Source: Pseudopithomyces maydicus (taxonomy: Eukaryota > Ascomycota > Dothideomycetes > Pleosporales > Didymosphaeriaceae). Taken from it: a stretch of DNA of 64,000 bases. The position numbers and the translations under genes were made by a program. Below, piece by piece: positions 47,676 to 59,959 of the stretch. Each line of letters opens with the position of its first letter. Position 1 is the stretch's first letter. The notes below the pieces were generated by a model. That model made no database searches. It was not told where the DNA came from and saw only the letters and a program-made list of their open reading frames with translations. The stretch spans positions 124,001 through 188,000 of the forward strand of contig JANTUC010000018.1 of assembly GCA_026873275.1 (NCBI GenBank), read 5' to 3'.

Positions 47676-48831
47676 ATGGAAGAGTCGAGAGGCCTGTTCG
47701 AATTATATAGGGGCGAAGATTCTAATGTCGAGTATGATTTCTGTCCCACTCCCCCCAAACCCCTACCCAACCGCATCTGACGTACTTACACTCGCTAGTA
47801 TCGTCGCCGTACATGGACTCAATGGTCACCCTTTCAAAACATGGACAACAGACAAAACAGAGACTTTCTGGCTCAAGGACAATAGCCTTCTTCCTAGTAA
47901 ATTGAAGCGATCACGTATCTTGACTTTTGGATATAATGCTGCTGTTACTGCGCTACTGGGACGAACATCTTCCGATCGAATTCTGCAGCATGCACAAACC
48001 CTCATCGCGGAGTTAGTTGCAGACCGTCAGGTGAGTTTCACTTCAATCTAAGAGGGAACTACTAAACAGCCAAAACAGCTCGAAAATGCGTCGCAGCGAC
48101 CCATCATATTCCTATGCCACTCACTAGGCGGGATCATTGTCAAAAGGGTACAGAGTCTATTTCGAGAGGCTAGATGCTTTCTTTTCCTTAAGCCTGACGT
48201 ATTTCTAGGCTCTTGCATATTCCTCGAGCAGAACTAGCAAACTGGTTCAGCATCTTCACTCCATCTTTGTATCTACTTATGGCATAATCTTCCTCGGAAC
48301 CCCACATAACGGCAGTAGTAAGGCGAGTCTAGCATCACTCGGCAGCCGCATGATTCGTGCTTTAGCACCTTCAAAATTGCTAGATACAGATGCTCAGCTT
48401 GCCGATGCGTTATATGAAGGATCGGAGGTGTTGCAAAATATCACGGATATGTTTGCTCCTTTGATGAAGAATTTTCGGATATATTTTTTTTGGGAACAGG
48501 AAAAGACCGACCTTGGAAGTACTCTGGCTTACGTACGGAAAGCTTCCAGTCATTTGATGCCCCAATTTGAACGCGTTGTAACTTGTGACAGATTGTGGAA
48601 GAGAATTCGGCGGCTCCAATACTCGACAACACAGAAAGAGCAGGACTCCCTTATGGGCACCGTGACATGGTGAAATTTGAAAGTCAAAGCTCTCCAGGTT
48701 ATCGACTTGTTGTTGCAGCACTGCTTCGATATTCGAGTGAAGCCCAAGAAACGATTTCTATACGATGGACACAAGCGGTGAGCATGCTTAAAACCGAGCG
48801 GCGGAATGAAGCAGCGGAGTTAGTGCGGTGA
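47676..48831 (+). CDS. Stand-alone SesB-like alpha/beta hydrolase
   Basis: Small alpha/beta hydrolase of the type (SesB / lipase-like) found at the N-terminus of many fungal NLRs, here free-standing and ending without an NTPase domain. Five exons: 47676-47731, 47799-48030, 48079-48147, 48209-48532 and 48592-48831, with introns of 48-67 nt; about 306 aa. The start MEESRGLFELYRG is followed after a phase-2 intron by IVAVHGLNGHPFKTWT, with the oxyanion-type HG. The nucleophile elbow is LCHSLGGIIVKRALAY (Ser about 111); GIIFLGTPHNGS follows, and GHRDMVKF supplies the likely catalytic His. All splice sites are GT-AG and the reading is open throughout. It lies about 3.2 kb upstream of an NLR with a paralogous domain. 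Confidence 0.85.
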
Positions 48832-49664
48832 ATAATTTGTATCGGGCCCTTTGAGTGAGCGGGAAAACACAATAGGCCTATGAACAACAGAGATGTATGA
48901 TCTAGTTTTTTTTACACTTACTCGCACGGAGGTACGCATCGGCCGGTGAGGGTGAGAGTCAACTTTTGATAGTATGAATGACATTGTCTTGGTGATCATG
49001 CTTAAAGACAATGTAGACGACTGCAGAGTTCTTGAGAAGCGCGATGCAATAAGTGTAGCGACAAAGTCTAGCATCTCTAGTAACATGTAAGTCGACTACA
49101 CCGAAAAATCGCCATTCATGTCGTCATTCACCTCTCTATAAGCCACGCGCAGAGCACTCACTAATCATCTCATCGACAATTTAATCGCCCTCCTCTCATG
49201 TAGTCTCGTCGAAGATTGTTGGTGTCGCATTACTAGACGAAAAATGATTTGCGGAATCCATTACAGTTGCGATATCATTAGCGCGTTGTGAGTCGTGTAG
49301 TTGCTGTCCAGCCTGCATTTTGCCCAGCGATGTATGCAGTAAAAGCTGCATTTTTAATCTATCTCGGTCAATACCCTGATTTGGCCCCTGGGTTCTTATT
49401 GAAAATCTAGCGTGCAGTGGCAGCAAGTATGTCTTGCGCAATCTGAGGCTCCCAATACGTTGTGTTGAATCTGACGATATTAAGGAAGCAGTTGTAATGA
49501 AAGCTACGTCGGCGTAATTGGCTTCGGAAAGCTGTCATTGGGCACAAGCTAGGCGAAAGACGAACATGTGTTGACTCGTTCAATTCAGTCAGATCTTTGA
49601 TACACGAGAATATTATTCAATATTTTGCCTTGGTAGGATTGGTATATACAAAGACCGACTGCCG
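48832..49664. other. Intergenic, no gene seen
   Basis: Region between the hydrolase gene and the convergent P450. Short open frames only. Confidence 0.4.
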
Positions 49665-51468
49665 TTAACACATTTCAACCTTACAACCCTCTTTGATGGA
49701 TATAACTAGTGTCATCACCTGTTTCTCAACGCCAACCAGCTCTGGATTCTCATCCTCTGGCAGTTTGATAGTTTGGAAACTCTGAATGAGCCTTACAATG
49801 GTGTAAGCAGCTTCTGTGAGTGCGAAATCCACTGAGTAGGTATATCACATTAGCATCAATTCAATCGATATGTGTATGATTAAAGAGGATACTCACTCCC
49901 AAGGCATACCCGTGGACCACCGTGAAAGGGAAGATAACCCCATTTGCTATTCGTCGGATCGTTCTTCAACGGCATGTCCTCATCCCACCTTTCTGGACGG
50001 AAAAGCTCGGCGTCCATCCCATAAAGATCAGGACGTCTGTGCATAGAATATACACTAAAAGCGACAGCACTTCCCTTCGGAATTAGAACAGGCGACCTTC
50101 GATCTGGACCGCCACCCGTAGGAAGTACGGTAGTCTTCACTGTTGTACGAGTATTGACAGGCACGGACGGGTAAAGTCGTAAGGCTGCGTAAGCTAGTGA
50201 GAACTGATTCATGAGAATATGGCCTCCATACATACTTTCTTTGAGTATATTCTGCAGATACGGCATTCTTTTGAGATCGTCTCGGCTTAGATCCGAGCCT
50301 GAACCGTCTATCGAAGCAACCTCTATACGTAGTTTCTCCATGACCTGCGGATGACGAACAAGCAAGAAACTATACATGTCAGAAATGGAATAGATTAACA
50401 AGCAGTCGCTACTCACAACGCCCAAGAGAGAAGGCAGGCTGTCGTGTCTCTTCCTGCAGCTAGTAGGTTGATAATCTGACCTCTGAGAGCAGTTCGATCG
50501 GATGTGCTTTGTGCAACAGTATCTAAAAAACGTATTTTCCCATATCATCAGCCCCACTCCGGTCAGAGAGAAGGTTGCGATCAATGATCTGATCTGCAAA
50601 CTTGTGTACATCTTGGCAAGCCTGTCGAAAATCTTTGCCATCGATAAGCCAGTAAAGATCAAGCAGTCGAAATCTTTTCGTGACCCACTGTTGGGCAGTA
50701 TTAAAGGCGGTTGCAAAAGTTCGCTCCCCAACAGCTTCTGGAGTGATCAGACTTCGCACTGACTCACCAAAAAGAAAAGCTGTAGTCGTATCAAGAGTCA
50801 AGCGGAAAAACAAGGGCTGCAAGTCGATTGTGCCTTTGCTATCTCGAATAAGTTGAATGAGATCGTCGACAGCACCTCGGAAAACTTCGAGGCTTTCATA
50901 TTGCTTGAACTGTAGCTGTGGTCGGAGCATGTCCCGCGAGTGTTTCCATTCAGGGCCTTCTTGCGTAAAAATACCGTCGCCAAACATTGGAAACGCAATA
51001 GCTCGACGCGGACCCATTCCAAAGTCTCGTATAAGAATTAATCCTTGAGATAGTCCACAGGCGCAGAGAAGTGAGCCCTTACCTTTGAAATTGGTGGAAA
51101 AAATAGCTTCGAGGTTGGCGGGATCTATTGTACCATACGCTTTGCTTCCGAGAAACTTTTGTTCCAGAGTAAATCCTGTCTGGCGGAAATGGAACAAGAA
51201 GAGTTCCATTAGACGTGACTCTGCATCAGCTCGGAAGATCTGCTCGAGTCGGTCTATACCAAATGGCCTCTGATTGGGAAGCCTTGGAGCTGGAAGACAG
51301 CCATGTCTCTCTCCAATCGCTTGGTCTTTCTGTATGGATTTAAGTCACACAATTGGGACTACTATTTCTTTTTCAGCTTACCAGTCGTTGTTGACGGTGG
51401 AATACAAATTGGATTGAAACTCCAACGATGAAAGCGGCCAGCACTAAAGGGAGAATGGCTAGCGTCAT
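49665..51468 (-). CDS. Cytochrome P450, CYP52-like (alkane / fatty-acid hydroxylase type)
   Basis: Five exons: 51382-51468, 51083-51329, 50417-51025, 49897-50369 and 49665-49831, with introns of 47-65 nt; about 527 aa. It starts with a membrane anchor ([20 protein letters not shown]). CYP52-type features are visible: [37 protein letters not shown]-helix [15 protein letters not shown], the PERF motif FRPERW, and the heme loop [12 protein letters not shown] followed after the last intron by [10 protein letters not shown]. The K-helix region [14 protein letters not shown] is present, though the stretch before it is unusually rearranged ([13 protein letters not shown]). One base seems missing from the T6 run (A6 at 50525-50530 on the plus strand), between KYVF and LDTVAQ; otherwise it is intact. 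It sits on the opposite strand between the two SesB-like genes. Confidence 0.88.
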
Positions 51469-52020
51469 TTTCTGATTGCGAATATTGTGGAAGGAGACAA
51501 AATTAGGGACACTCTGATGGACGCATGTGGAACGGCCGCGCTTATTTATCCATTTAACAACAGTGCATACTGCACTGCAGCAGGGATAGAGCCCCTGAAA
51601 CCAGACCATGCAGGTGTCTCCAAAGCTCCTTCCTGATTGGTCATGCGGCACAGCTGCTCACGTGTAGCGCTGAACGACCTCCGTTTCAACAGTACAGTGA
51701 GGAAAACATTACTCCAGAGCTGGAGAAATTCTGGAATGATGCAGTAAACACATATAATGTAGCTAATGTGCGAAGGAACAGTGCTGCTAACGATCAGGAA
51801 TAGTGTCATACGCTTGACCACCTGGCGCTTCCGTAGCCAATTACTGCAGGAGTAATGCAGTGACAAAATATCCCTGTTTCCGCAAGCGAACGGGTGGCGC
51901 GAGCTTCGTCATCTGCCTAAACTGTGCCGCAAAATGGGTGGAACCTGTCCGTAGTTCGGCCTTTGGCCGCCATTTTCTTCACCTACGGCGAATGCCTAAG
52001 ACATTATGGGGATAATACAG
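51469..52020. other. Divergent promoter region (P450 / NLR)
   Basis: 552 bases between two start codons facing away from each other; no gene seen inside. Confidence 0.45.
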
Positions 52021-55000
52021 ATGACGGAGCCAAAGCTCTTGTCGCAGAAGGAAACTGAGCCCCCGATCGAGTAGGCCTCTTAGCATTCAGATAAACTGTA
52101 AGCGCAGGGCTGACACACGCAGCATCGTCGCAATTCACGACATTCACGAAGATGCAGTACAAACCTGGACAGATCCAACAACGAAAGTTCTCTGGTTGAG
52201 AGATCTATTACCAGAAAAGTTGAAACAATTCAGAACGTTGATCTATAGCTACAATGCAGAACCATTCACATCACCCGGCGTAGGTTCCACGAAGTCCATA
52301 CTGGCGCATGCCAACAATTTGGTGGCCGAGCTATGTGCAGATCGTCAACTTGCCAATGCCTTTGACCGACCCATAATCTTCGTATGTCATGGTTTTGGGG
52401 GTCTTTTGGCGAAACGGGCCTTGGCTTATTCCAGCTCAAGAAAGAACAGGGCTGTTGATCACTTGCGGTCAATATACACGTGCACATATGGTATTCTGTT
52501 CCTGGGGACACCTCACAATGGTATCAACAAGGATATTTTTCTATCGCAGGATCTTCACTTTCCGGGACCTAGTCATTTTATGCTCAGTTTACTAAAGGGC
52601 TCGGAGATGTTGAACGAGATCAACGACCAGTTCGCGCCCTTGATGAAGCAATTTTCTATATTCAACTTTTGGGAGGAAATGGAAACAGAGCGTGGAGTGC
52701 ATAGATTCTATGTTGTCGACCAAGCTTCAGCTGCGCCTGCATGGGATAATGTCGAAAGGTGTGGCATCACAGCAACACATTCCTCAATGACCAAGTTCAG
52801 TGGTCAATCAGATCGCAGGTTCTATCCAATTCTTGAAGCACTTTCTCGTTACTCCAGAGACGCCCCCGCGCTGATCAAGACAAGATGGAAGAAAGATGCA
52901 GAGTTAATGGATCGAAAACGTCAGCATGAAGCCGATGAATTGCTCATGCCACGACATCAATCTCTGCCTGAAGCCGATCCAACCTCACCAGACTACAATC
53001 AGTGGTGCCTCATTCCTCGCAAGCCTAGCACGTATTTCACTGGTAGGCATAAGCACGCAAACGAGGTAAGAGCCATGCTTGGTTCTATTCAAAACCATAT
53101 TGGTCACGAAAAAACCAAGGTTTTAGTGATATATGGCCTGGGCGGTTCTGGAAAAACCCAATTCTGCTTGAAATATGTCGAAGACAACAAACACAGGTAC
53201 GCTAACCCATGGGTCAATGCGAAACAATAAATATATACTAAATCTTAGTCATTAGATACTGGGGAATCTTTTGGGTTGATGCTAGTAGTGAGGAGAACGT
53301 AGAATCGGGTTTTGCTTCGATTGGCGCCCAATCAGGACGAGGAGGGACGATGTCCTCGGCCATGCATTGGCTTTCACACTGCAAACAACCATGGCTTCTG
53401 GTTCTGGACAATGCAGATGACCCTGATACAGATATCTCAAATTACTATCCGAGTGAAGGAAACGGTCATATCCTAATTACAACTCGTAACCCCAATGCTA
53501 TAGAGCATGCTACAGCTGGTCATCTACGTTTTCATGGCATGGAACCTCATGAGGCTACGAGCCTTCTCCTCAAGGCAGCATATCCAAGTCATCAAAGCTC
53601 CCAACCGACCACTCCTAGCAAATGGCAACTTGCTGAAGGTATCGCTATCGAGCTAGGATATTTGCCCCTCGCAATCGCGCATGCCGGTGCGACCATTCGA
53701 CGCAACATTTATACGTTGGACAGGTATTTGAAGTACTACTTGACTCAACGCAGGTCCACACTGAGTCACTCACGATTGCAAAGTGTGGATGAGATCAATA
53801 TCGTGGCAACCTGGGAGATTCCCTTCCAGAAGATAGTAAGTCGGGAATCGATTGAACACAGAGATGCAGTCGGCTTGATGCATATATTTGCTTTCATGCA
53901 TTATGATGCAATTCCAGAGCGCATTTTTCAGAGGTCGTGGGAAGGCTTCAGAACTTCCAAATATCACTTGAAGCAGTATCCAGACATACTTCAACCGATT
54001 TGGAATGAAGGAGTCCAAGCTAGGTTCAGAAGAGCGATAGGGGTTCTATGTGATCATTCAATTATCGAGTATGAGCCAAGCAAGGGCTTATGCACTATGC
54101 ATCCAGTCGTTCATAATTGGGCAAGAGACAGGCTTAGCGATTCAGAACAAACGCAATGGCTCCGGTGCACAATGTCAGTCTTAGCTCAATGCATCTCCTC
54201 ATACTTGGAGGTGTCTGGTCGGCAGTTTCGAGCACTCCTTCTCCCCCACATTCATTCATGTCTGCAATGGCACAGGTCCCAGGGGTCGGAAGAGTCGGAA
54301 ACACTACAAAGCGCGGCTGAAATGGAAAGATATGCGTGGGTGTACGCAGAACAAAGCCAATGGAAAACTGCGCGTCACTTGCAAGAGAGGGTAATTCGAG
54401 TTCGAAAGAAGATATTGGGAAGTCGACACGAAGAAACAATTCGCGCTCAACGTAGTTTGGGACAAACATTGTGGAATCTTTTCGACATCAAGACCGCTAT
54501 CGAGGTTCAGAAACGAACGTTGGACACGTTGCGCTGGCATCGTCCCCATATTGCTGAATGGGCAACCTGGCCAATATGGAAGCCAAGACATGTTCCTTAC
54601 TGTCTTGCTCTAAACGATATCACACTCACTTTATGGCTGGCTGGTGAGAGACAACTTTCGAAAATGACTGGTGAGCGAGCAGTAGACGGGTTTAGAAGGC
54701 AGCTTGGGCCAGAAGATCCACTAACATTAAACGCCATGTTCAATCTAGCACGAACATACTTTCATCTTGGTGAAGAAGAAAAGACTCGCGAACTACTGGT
54801 TTGGGTACTCAGACTGCAGAAGCGTTTTTTTGGGATGAAACACCCGGAAACTTTAATGACACGCAACGAATTAGGGATGCTCTTATGTGCAAGCAAAAGG
54901 CACCTTCTCGCTGCCCAAAGGCTGGTAGAAAACGTTCTCCAAACGAGGAGGCAGATTTTAGGAGAAGAGCATGCGTACACATTATGGTCAGTAAATGACC

Positions 55001-55611
55001 TTTCAAAGATATACGTCGAGACAGGACGCATAGATAAAGCTGTGATGATACTTGAGGATATTCTTCCAGTTGTCAAAAGGACGTTGGGTGAGGACCACGT
55101 CGGAATGGGTATGACAAGATCAAACCTTGCCAAAGCATACTTCATGTCAGAAAGATGGAAGGATGCCGAAGAGATGGTTCGAACACTGCTAGCAAGAATT
55201 CCCCTTGACCACCCAGATTGGATTCAAAACATGTATGGGTACGCTCATATACAATTCGAGTTAGGGAAGGTAGAAGAGGCTGAGAAGTACTGCATCGAAA
55301 TCATGGAAAGAGCAATGCAAGCTAAGACATCGTCGTCTAACGATTCCCGCATAATGTCAACTGCACAGTTGCTCACGAGAATTTATAAGCTCCAGGGACA
55401 TGGGGAAAAGCTCGCTGCAATTGAAAAGAAGGTACCAGAAGTTTACATGGTCAAGAATGAGGATCGGTTTGATCCTTATGCAGTTCGAAGGACCTCCAAT
55501 CCGTCAATGTTTAAAGATGTACGGCATACAGGGAGGCCAAAGCCTGATTCATCTCCACAGCAACATTCACAAAGGCTATATCCAAAGCTCAGCACTCGTC
55601 ACACGTTCTAA
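52021..55611 (+). CDS. NLR: SesB-like hydrolase domain (nucleophile lost) + NB-ARC + TPR
   Basis: Fungal NLR likely to act in non-self or incompatibility sensing. Three exons: 52021-52070, 52123-53196 and 53256-55611, with introns of 52 and 59 nt; 1159 aa, no frameshift. The N-terminal hydrolase-like domain spans about residues 17-240 (SIVAIHDIHED, ADRQLANAFDRPIIF, GILFLGTPHNGI, THSSMTKF). At the nucleophile elbow it reads FVCHGFGGLLAKRAL: Gly replaces the catalytic Ser (about 107), and the oxyanion HG is HD. NB-ARC follows: Walker A GLGGSGKTQF (about 355), Walker B WLLVLDNADDPD (about 420-430), GHILITTRNP, and a winged-helix-like region with HPVVHNWARDRL. Kinesin-light-chain-like TPRs of about 42 residues fill roughly 720-1100 (LGEEHAYTLWSVNDLSKIY type). 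Confidence 0.92.
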
Positions 55612-57900
55612 TATCATATGTTCATTGCGTTTTTAATATTACCTCACGCTGTGTGTGCAACATGTTTACTCCACCCAGTTTAGGCACAGTCAGAACTGAA
55701 CAAACTTTTGCTAAATCACAATCATGGTCAACTCCAAACTCAAATTTTTCCCTTTTAATATTAATGGGAATCTAACAAGTAAGCAGCGCATCATCCTAGC
55801 TTTCCGCATTTTGAGTCGAACTCTCTCCATGATACAATGATATTGTAGAGTATACCTCTCATTCTAGATTAAATAGTATCTATACTACCCTTCTCACCAG
55901 ATATGACCATTTCTTCTATAGTGGCTTTGGCGTGCTCAGGACCGCTTGCTTGCTTTAACATATCTCCCCTGATGGTCAACATGCAATAGACTTAGTGTTC
56001 AACACCATTACACGTCTTCGTCTAGGAGAGTGATTGCCGTGAGCTGTAGTTGGAACTCAATTAAATAGTGCACTTATAGTAAGCCCCATTACGATCAACT
56101 ACAAGGGCTCTATCAGTTCAGAAAGATATATAAATGGTCTAGAGGGGGCGAATTCTTCTGTGGAAAGGCCGGTAACGGTGCGGCTGCCAGACTTCCATCT
56201 ACATCTTCTGCACTGGATTTGATTCCATAAAATTTGCCATAAAAAGTCAGGGAATTAATCAGTATCGAATCAACTACGTGACTAAGCCAAAAAGTGGGTA
56301 ATGACGTAATATTGTTTAGTATTAGAAGAAATTATAAAGCAAGATCTCAAGACCAATTTCCTCAATCATGGACTTCTTGCTATAAAACAGTGTACCAAAA
56401 TCTGCGAGCAGCAAACCAAGTGTAAGCATAAAGTATAGGTTGAACATGCCCATCACACCAATATCTATATGGATCCTGACATCTCAGGCGGCCATGGGAA
56501 TCAAGAGCCAACCAAGCAATGCATGGTAGCCAATTAAAGTGATCGATACACGTACGGAGCACTTCTGCGCTACTACAGCAGGTATTTTGAAGAGGATAAT
56601 GCTAAATCAGAAGCCACTGTTATCGTTGCACGTAAACAGCGCTATGTCAGACATGAATAGCGTGACGACATGCTCTAATCGATTCTTAATCGAGGCTATG
56701 GAGTCGAAGATGGCTAAACGACACTAGATTTGACAAAGCCAGTAGTGAATAACTTTGGAAGCCGCCATAGCACGGTTGTGCCCATGCCGTTTGCGCCTTT
56801 GATGAAGCGACATAAGGTGGCAATAACTGATTACGCCCGCAGCAGCTGCGGATGTAACGAAGTATAGATGAATGGTTAGGTCGATCTTTTGGGAGTGTAG
56901 TCTGTACTGCGCTTGAATGCTGGTTTGGATTTCTCGGATGTTTCTTGATTTTTAGTTTTTTGATATTAAAGCCGCCTTTGTGGCGCGCTCGTTTGATGTT
57001 ATACGTCATTTGCCAGCATATGTACTAGAAATCGCGTTTAGAACCTCAAAACGGTCGCATTATCGGTGCAATTGCCACTATGTTTTTGCGTTCGCTAACA
57101 GTTCAACAGGATCCATAGTTGGGAAGTTGGCACTCAGGGTCAAAGCATGTCATCCGATAGCGATCAGGATGAAAGCGTCTCACAATTCGAGTGTCTTATG
57201 CCGAATCATCACGAAAAACCGCTTTGATGCATTACGGAAACACTGCGCAAGTTAACTAACCGTAAACGGTGAAATCAAAGGTCTGAGGGGCTAGCGAAGA
57301 GGAAACAACTAGGCTTCGCGTCCGCTCAGTCACATGTAGAAGAATACCTGCGGATTAGTAGTTAGGCGGGTGATCACTAGCGAATCCACGCTCTTGTATG
57401 TTTTTGCACTTGCTTTGCATATAGCTCATATAGCTCTTTTATTCTTGAATGAAGGTGTTGGGTTGATAGTTTGAAACAATGTGATTGGGTGGGTGCTGAG
57501 AGGATGGTGAAAAGTTTAAAAATTTGGATTGTATAAATTGGTACTGGGATTGCGTAGCCTATGTTATATTGAGTCCATGGCGTATCAGACGGTGATTAAC
57601 TATGCTTATTTTACGACTTTATTGGGCATGACCTACATACATATGTGCTGTGGACCTGGTATTTGAAATGCGCTTAGAGAATTTCTGATATGCTGCTTAC
57701 ACTAGCACTATATAACTTTATGCTATGTTGAATTCTAGTATTCTCGCTCTACGACGTCGTGCTGCGCCGCCCGGGAGCGTAAAACTAACCACTCCCGGCT
57801 AGCTTGCTTACAGGTGTTGGCACATGCCCTCTAAGTGCAATCCAACTCCACCCGTAGATCATCTCACTAATCATATTGCAACCCCTCTCCAGACCCGAAA
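55612..57900. other. Long intergenic region, no gene seen
   Basis: About 2.3 kb of AT-rich DNA with short open frames on both strands (for example 56686-57009 and 56980-57255) that show no family features. Possibly degraded repeat sequence. Confidence 0.4.
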
Positions 57901-59525
57901 ATGAAACCCGCAGAGCCATCCCTCCCCCATCCCTTCTGCGGACTCCCGGACGAGCTTCTACTCCAGATCTTGCTCCATCTCCAGCCTGTTCGCGGATTTA
58001 TCAATGGCGACGAGGAGACGGGGCGCAGGGAGGAGAATGCGTGCAGGGTAAAGGGATTGTATGGGCTGTGTTTGACGTTCAGGAAACTCAATGACGTCGT
58101 GACTCCGCATCTATATCAGTCGGTTGTACAGACGGAGAGGAATCGCAAGACTATCGCGATGGTGCTCAGGACATTCCAGGAAAAGCCTGATTTAGCCGAA
58201 TTCGTCGAGTATGTCGAACAGCAATTAACACACGAGCAAATTCGATCTTTCCAAAAGTTGGACCGGAAAGCGTTCTTCAGCAACGAGGATTGGGACTTGC
58301 TGTGGAAGATCCTGGGAAGCGGCGAGTGGGGACCTCTAGTCGACGTATCGATATTCTCGAAGCCACCCGTGAAGTTACCCGATCTTTGGTCGGATGAAGT
58401 CAACTTGAACTATCCACACCGCGTCAATCGAGCGTGGGACATCGGCCTTCGTCTCGAAGTCGGGCTAGAGGCTTTGCTAGCCATCTCAAAAAACCTCCTC
58501 GACATCGCTCTGAACATGCCCTCCGAGGAAACCGCGAACATGCTCTGTCTCCGAGCCTGGCCCCAAACGGCGAAACCACGTCGTCTCTGGCAATGGGGAA
58601 ACTGTGAATGGAGCAGAGTAAACGCGTTTTTCGTCACCCCTGCAGCATACCCTCCAGACTTCACCCCCGCAGTATACGCACTTCCAGATTATTACTCCGA
58701 AGCCACGAAAATACAAAGTATCTAAGAAATCCCCGTGTATAACTGCATATGGCCTTTCCCTCACCTCTACGACCACAAAGCGCAAGAGGAAATCACTTTT
58801 CAAGCACCCATGGATGAAATCTCGTTGCAGGACTGCAACGCCTCACCCCCTCCCTCGAGAACATACTTTCGCGCTGTCGCTCGCTCAAGCGCTTTACATG
58901 CCGCTGGGGTACATCCATCGCCCCACGACTTTCCCGCCATCAGCCTAAAATCGACCTTGACACGCTCGGAACGTATCTCAGGGAGTACAGGGACACGCTA
59001 CAGAGCCTGACCTTGGACACCGTTGGGTACAAAGCGCATCTCGTAAAACCGAATCTCAGCAAGCCCACTCTTGCGATCGGTGACCTTTCGTGTTTTACGG
59101 CAATGACCTACCTAGAAGCCTCGCCGCATGTGCTCTGGGGCACTAATGGTCCGACTGGGGAACGTCATCTTTTCGATATATTGCCTGGGTCATTGGAGGC
59201 TTTGGTGGTTAAGATGGAGGGTGTGGAACTGAACTTCGTGATTGATAAATTGTATAAGTTGGTTGCTGATGAGCAGTTCAAGGTGAAGTTTCCATGTTTG
59301 AATTTGGTTGATTGCATGGTTGTTCACGAAGCTGAATCTGATTCTGACATTCAAGAAGCGTTCGGGTACTTGAAAAGTGGCTGTGGCTGTATGTCTATTT
59401 GCGATGATCGGGCGATATGGTTAGTTGATGCGTTGAGAGTTAAGGGCGTGGAGATGTCGATTCTTGAGTCGGATGGGTCTGGGTGTGAGGGGTGTCAGAG
59501 GAGACGGGAGGTATCGTCCGAATAG
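57901..59525 (+). CDS. F-box domain protein
   Basis: The start MKPAEPSLPHPFCGLPDELL (ATG 57901) leads into an F-box (LPDELLLQILLHL ... LTFRKLNDVVTPHLY). F-box proteins recruit substrates to SCF ubiquitin ligases. The raw frame meets TAA at 58723, but a GTATCT...AAG intron of 63 nt (58718-58780) removes it and keeps the frame (QEEITFQAPMDEISL). Next, a single missing C in the C5 run at 58846-58850 explains the shift into the frame reading SLENILSRCRSLKRFTCRW and then LQSLTLDTVGYKAHL, ending at 59525. The C-terminal half resembles the leucine-rich-repeat-like scaffold usual in these proteins (SFTAMTYLEA-like segments, PGSLEALVV). About 515 aa. Without the intron the gene would be prematurely terminated. 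Confidence 0.65.
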
Positions 59526-59959
59526 TACGCAACAAATGATAAAGGGTGACAAAATAATTATCTGGACTTAAGGGAATGTTTTATTGGAGCCGTCTCTTCG
59601 TGATGAATTCAGATCGTCCAGCCGAGTAGGGGTTAGTTCGCAGCTGGATAATCGATTGTGGAGTCATGACGTGGTGTAGGCAACCGATGGATGAAATGCA
59701 CTTCTTATACTAAAAGACCATCTCAAGAGAATTATATGCTTTGTTATCATTTTTCATTTGCCATTCCCCATGTTATGTTTTTGCTATTGTTCTAGCGCGT
59801 CTTGTGTCCAACAAATCTGTTGTATTTGACTTACTATACAGCTACTGTCAGCACAATTCACTCGGACCATGAAAAGATTATCAGAAAGAGCTTACTCTTT
59901 ATATCATCCCCGTTATCTGATTGTTTTAATTCAAGGACTCCGTTTCTTGAACAAAGCCC

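Noticed and set aside
58723..58725. Nonsense TAA in the F-box gene
   Set aside because: A 63-nt GT-AG intron removes it without changing frame, so it is not good evidence for a pseudogene.
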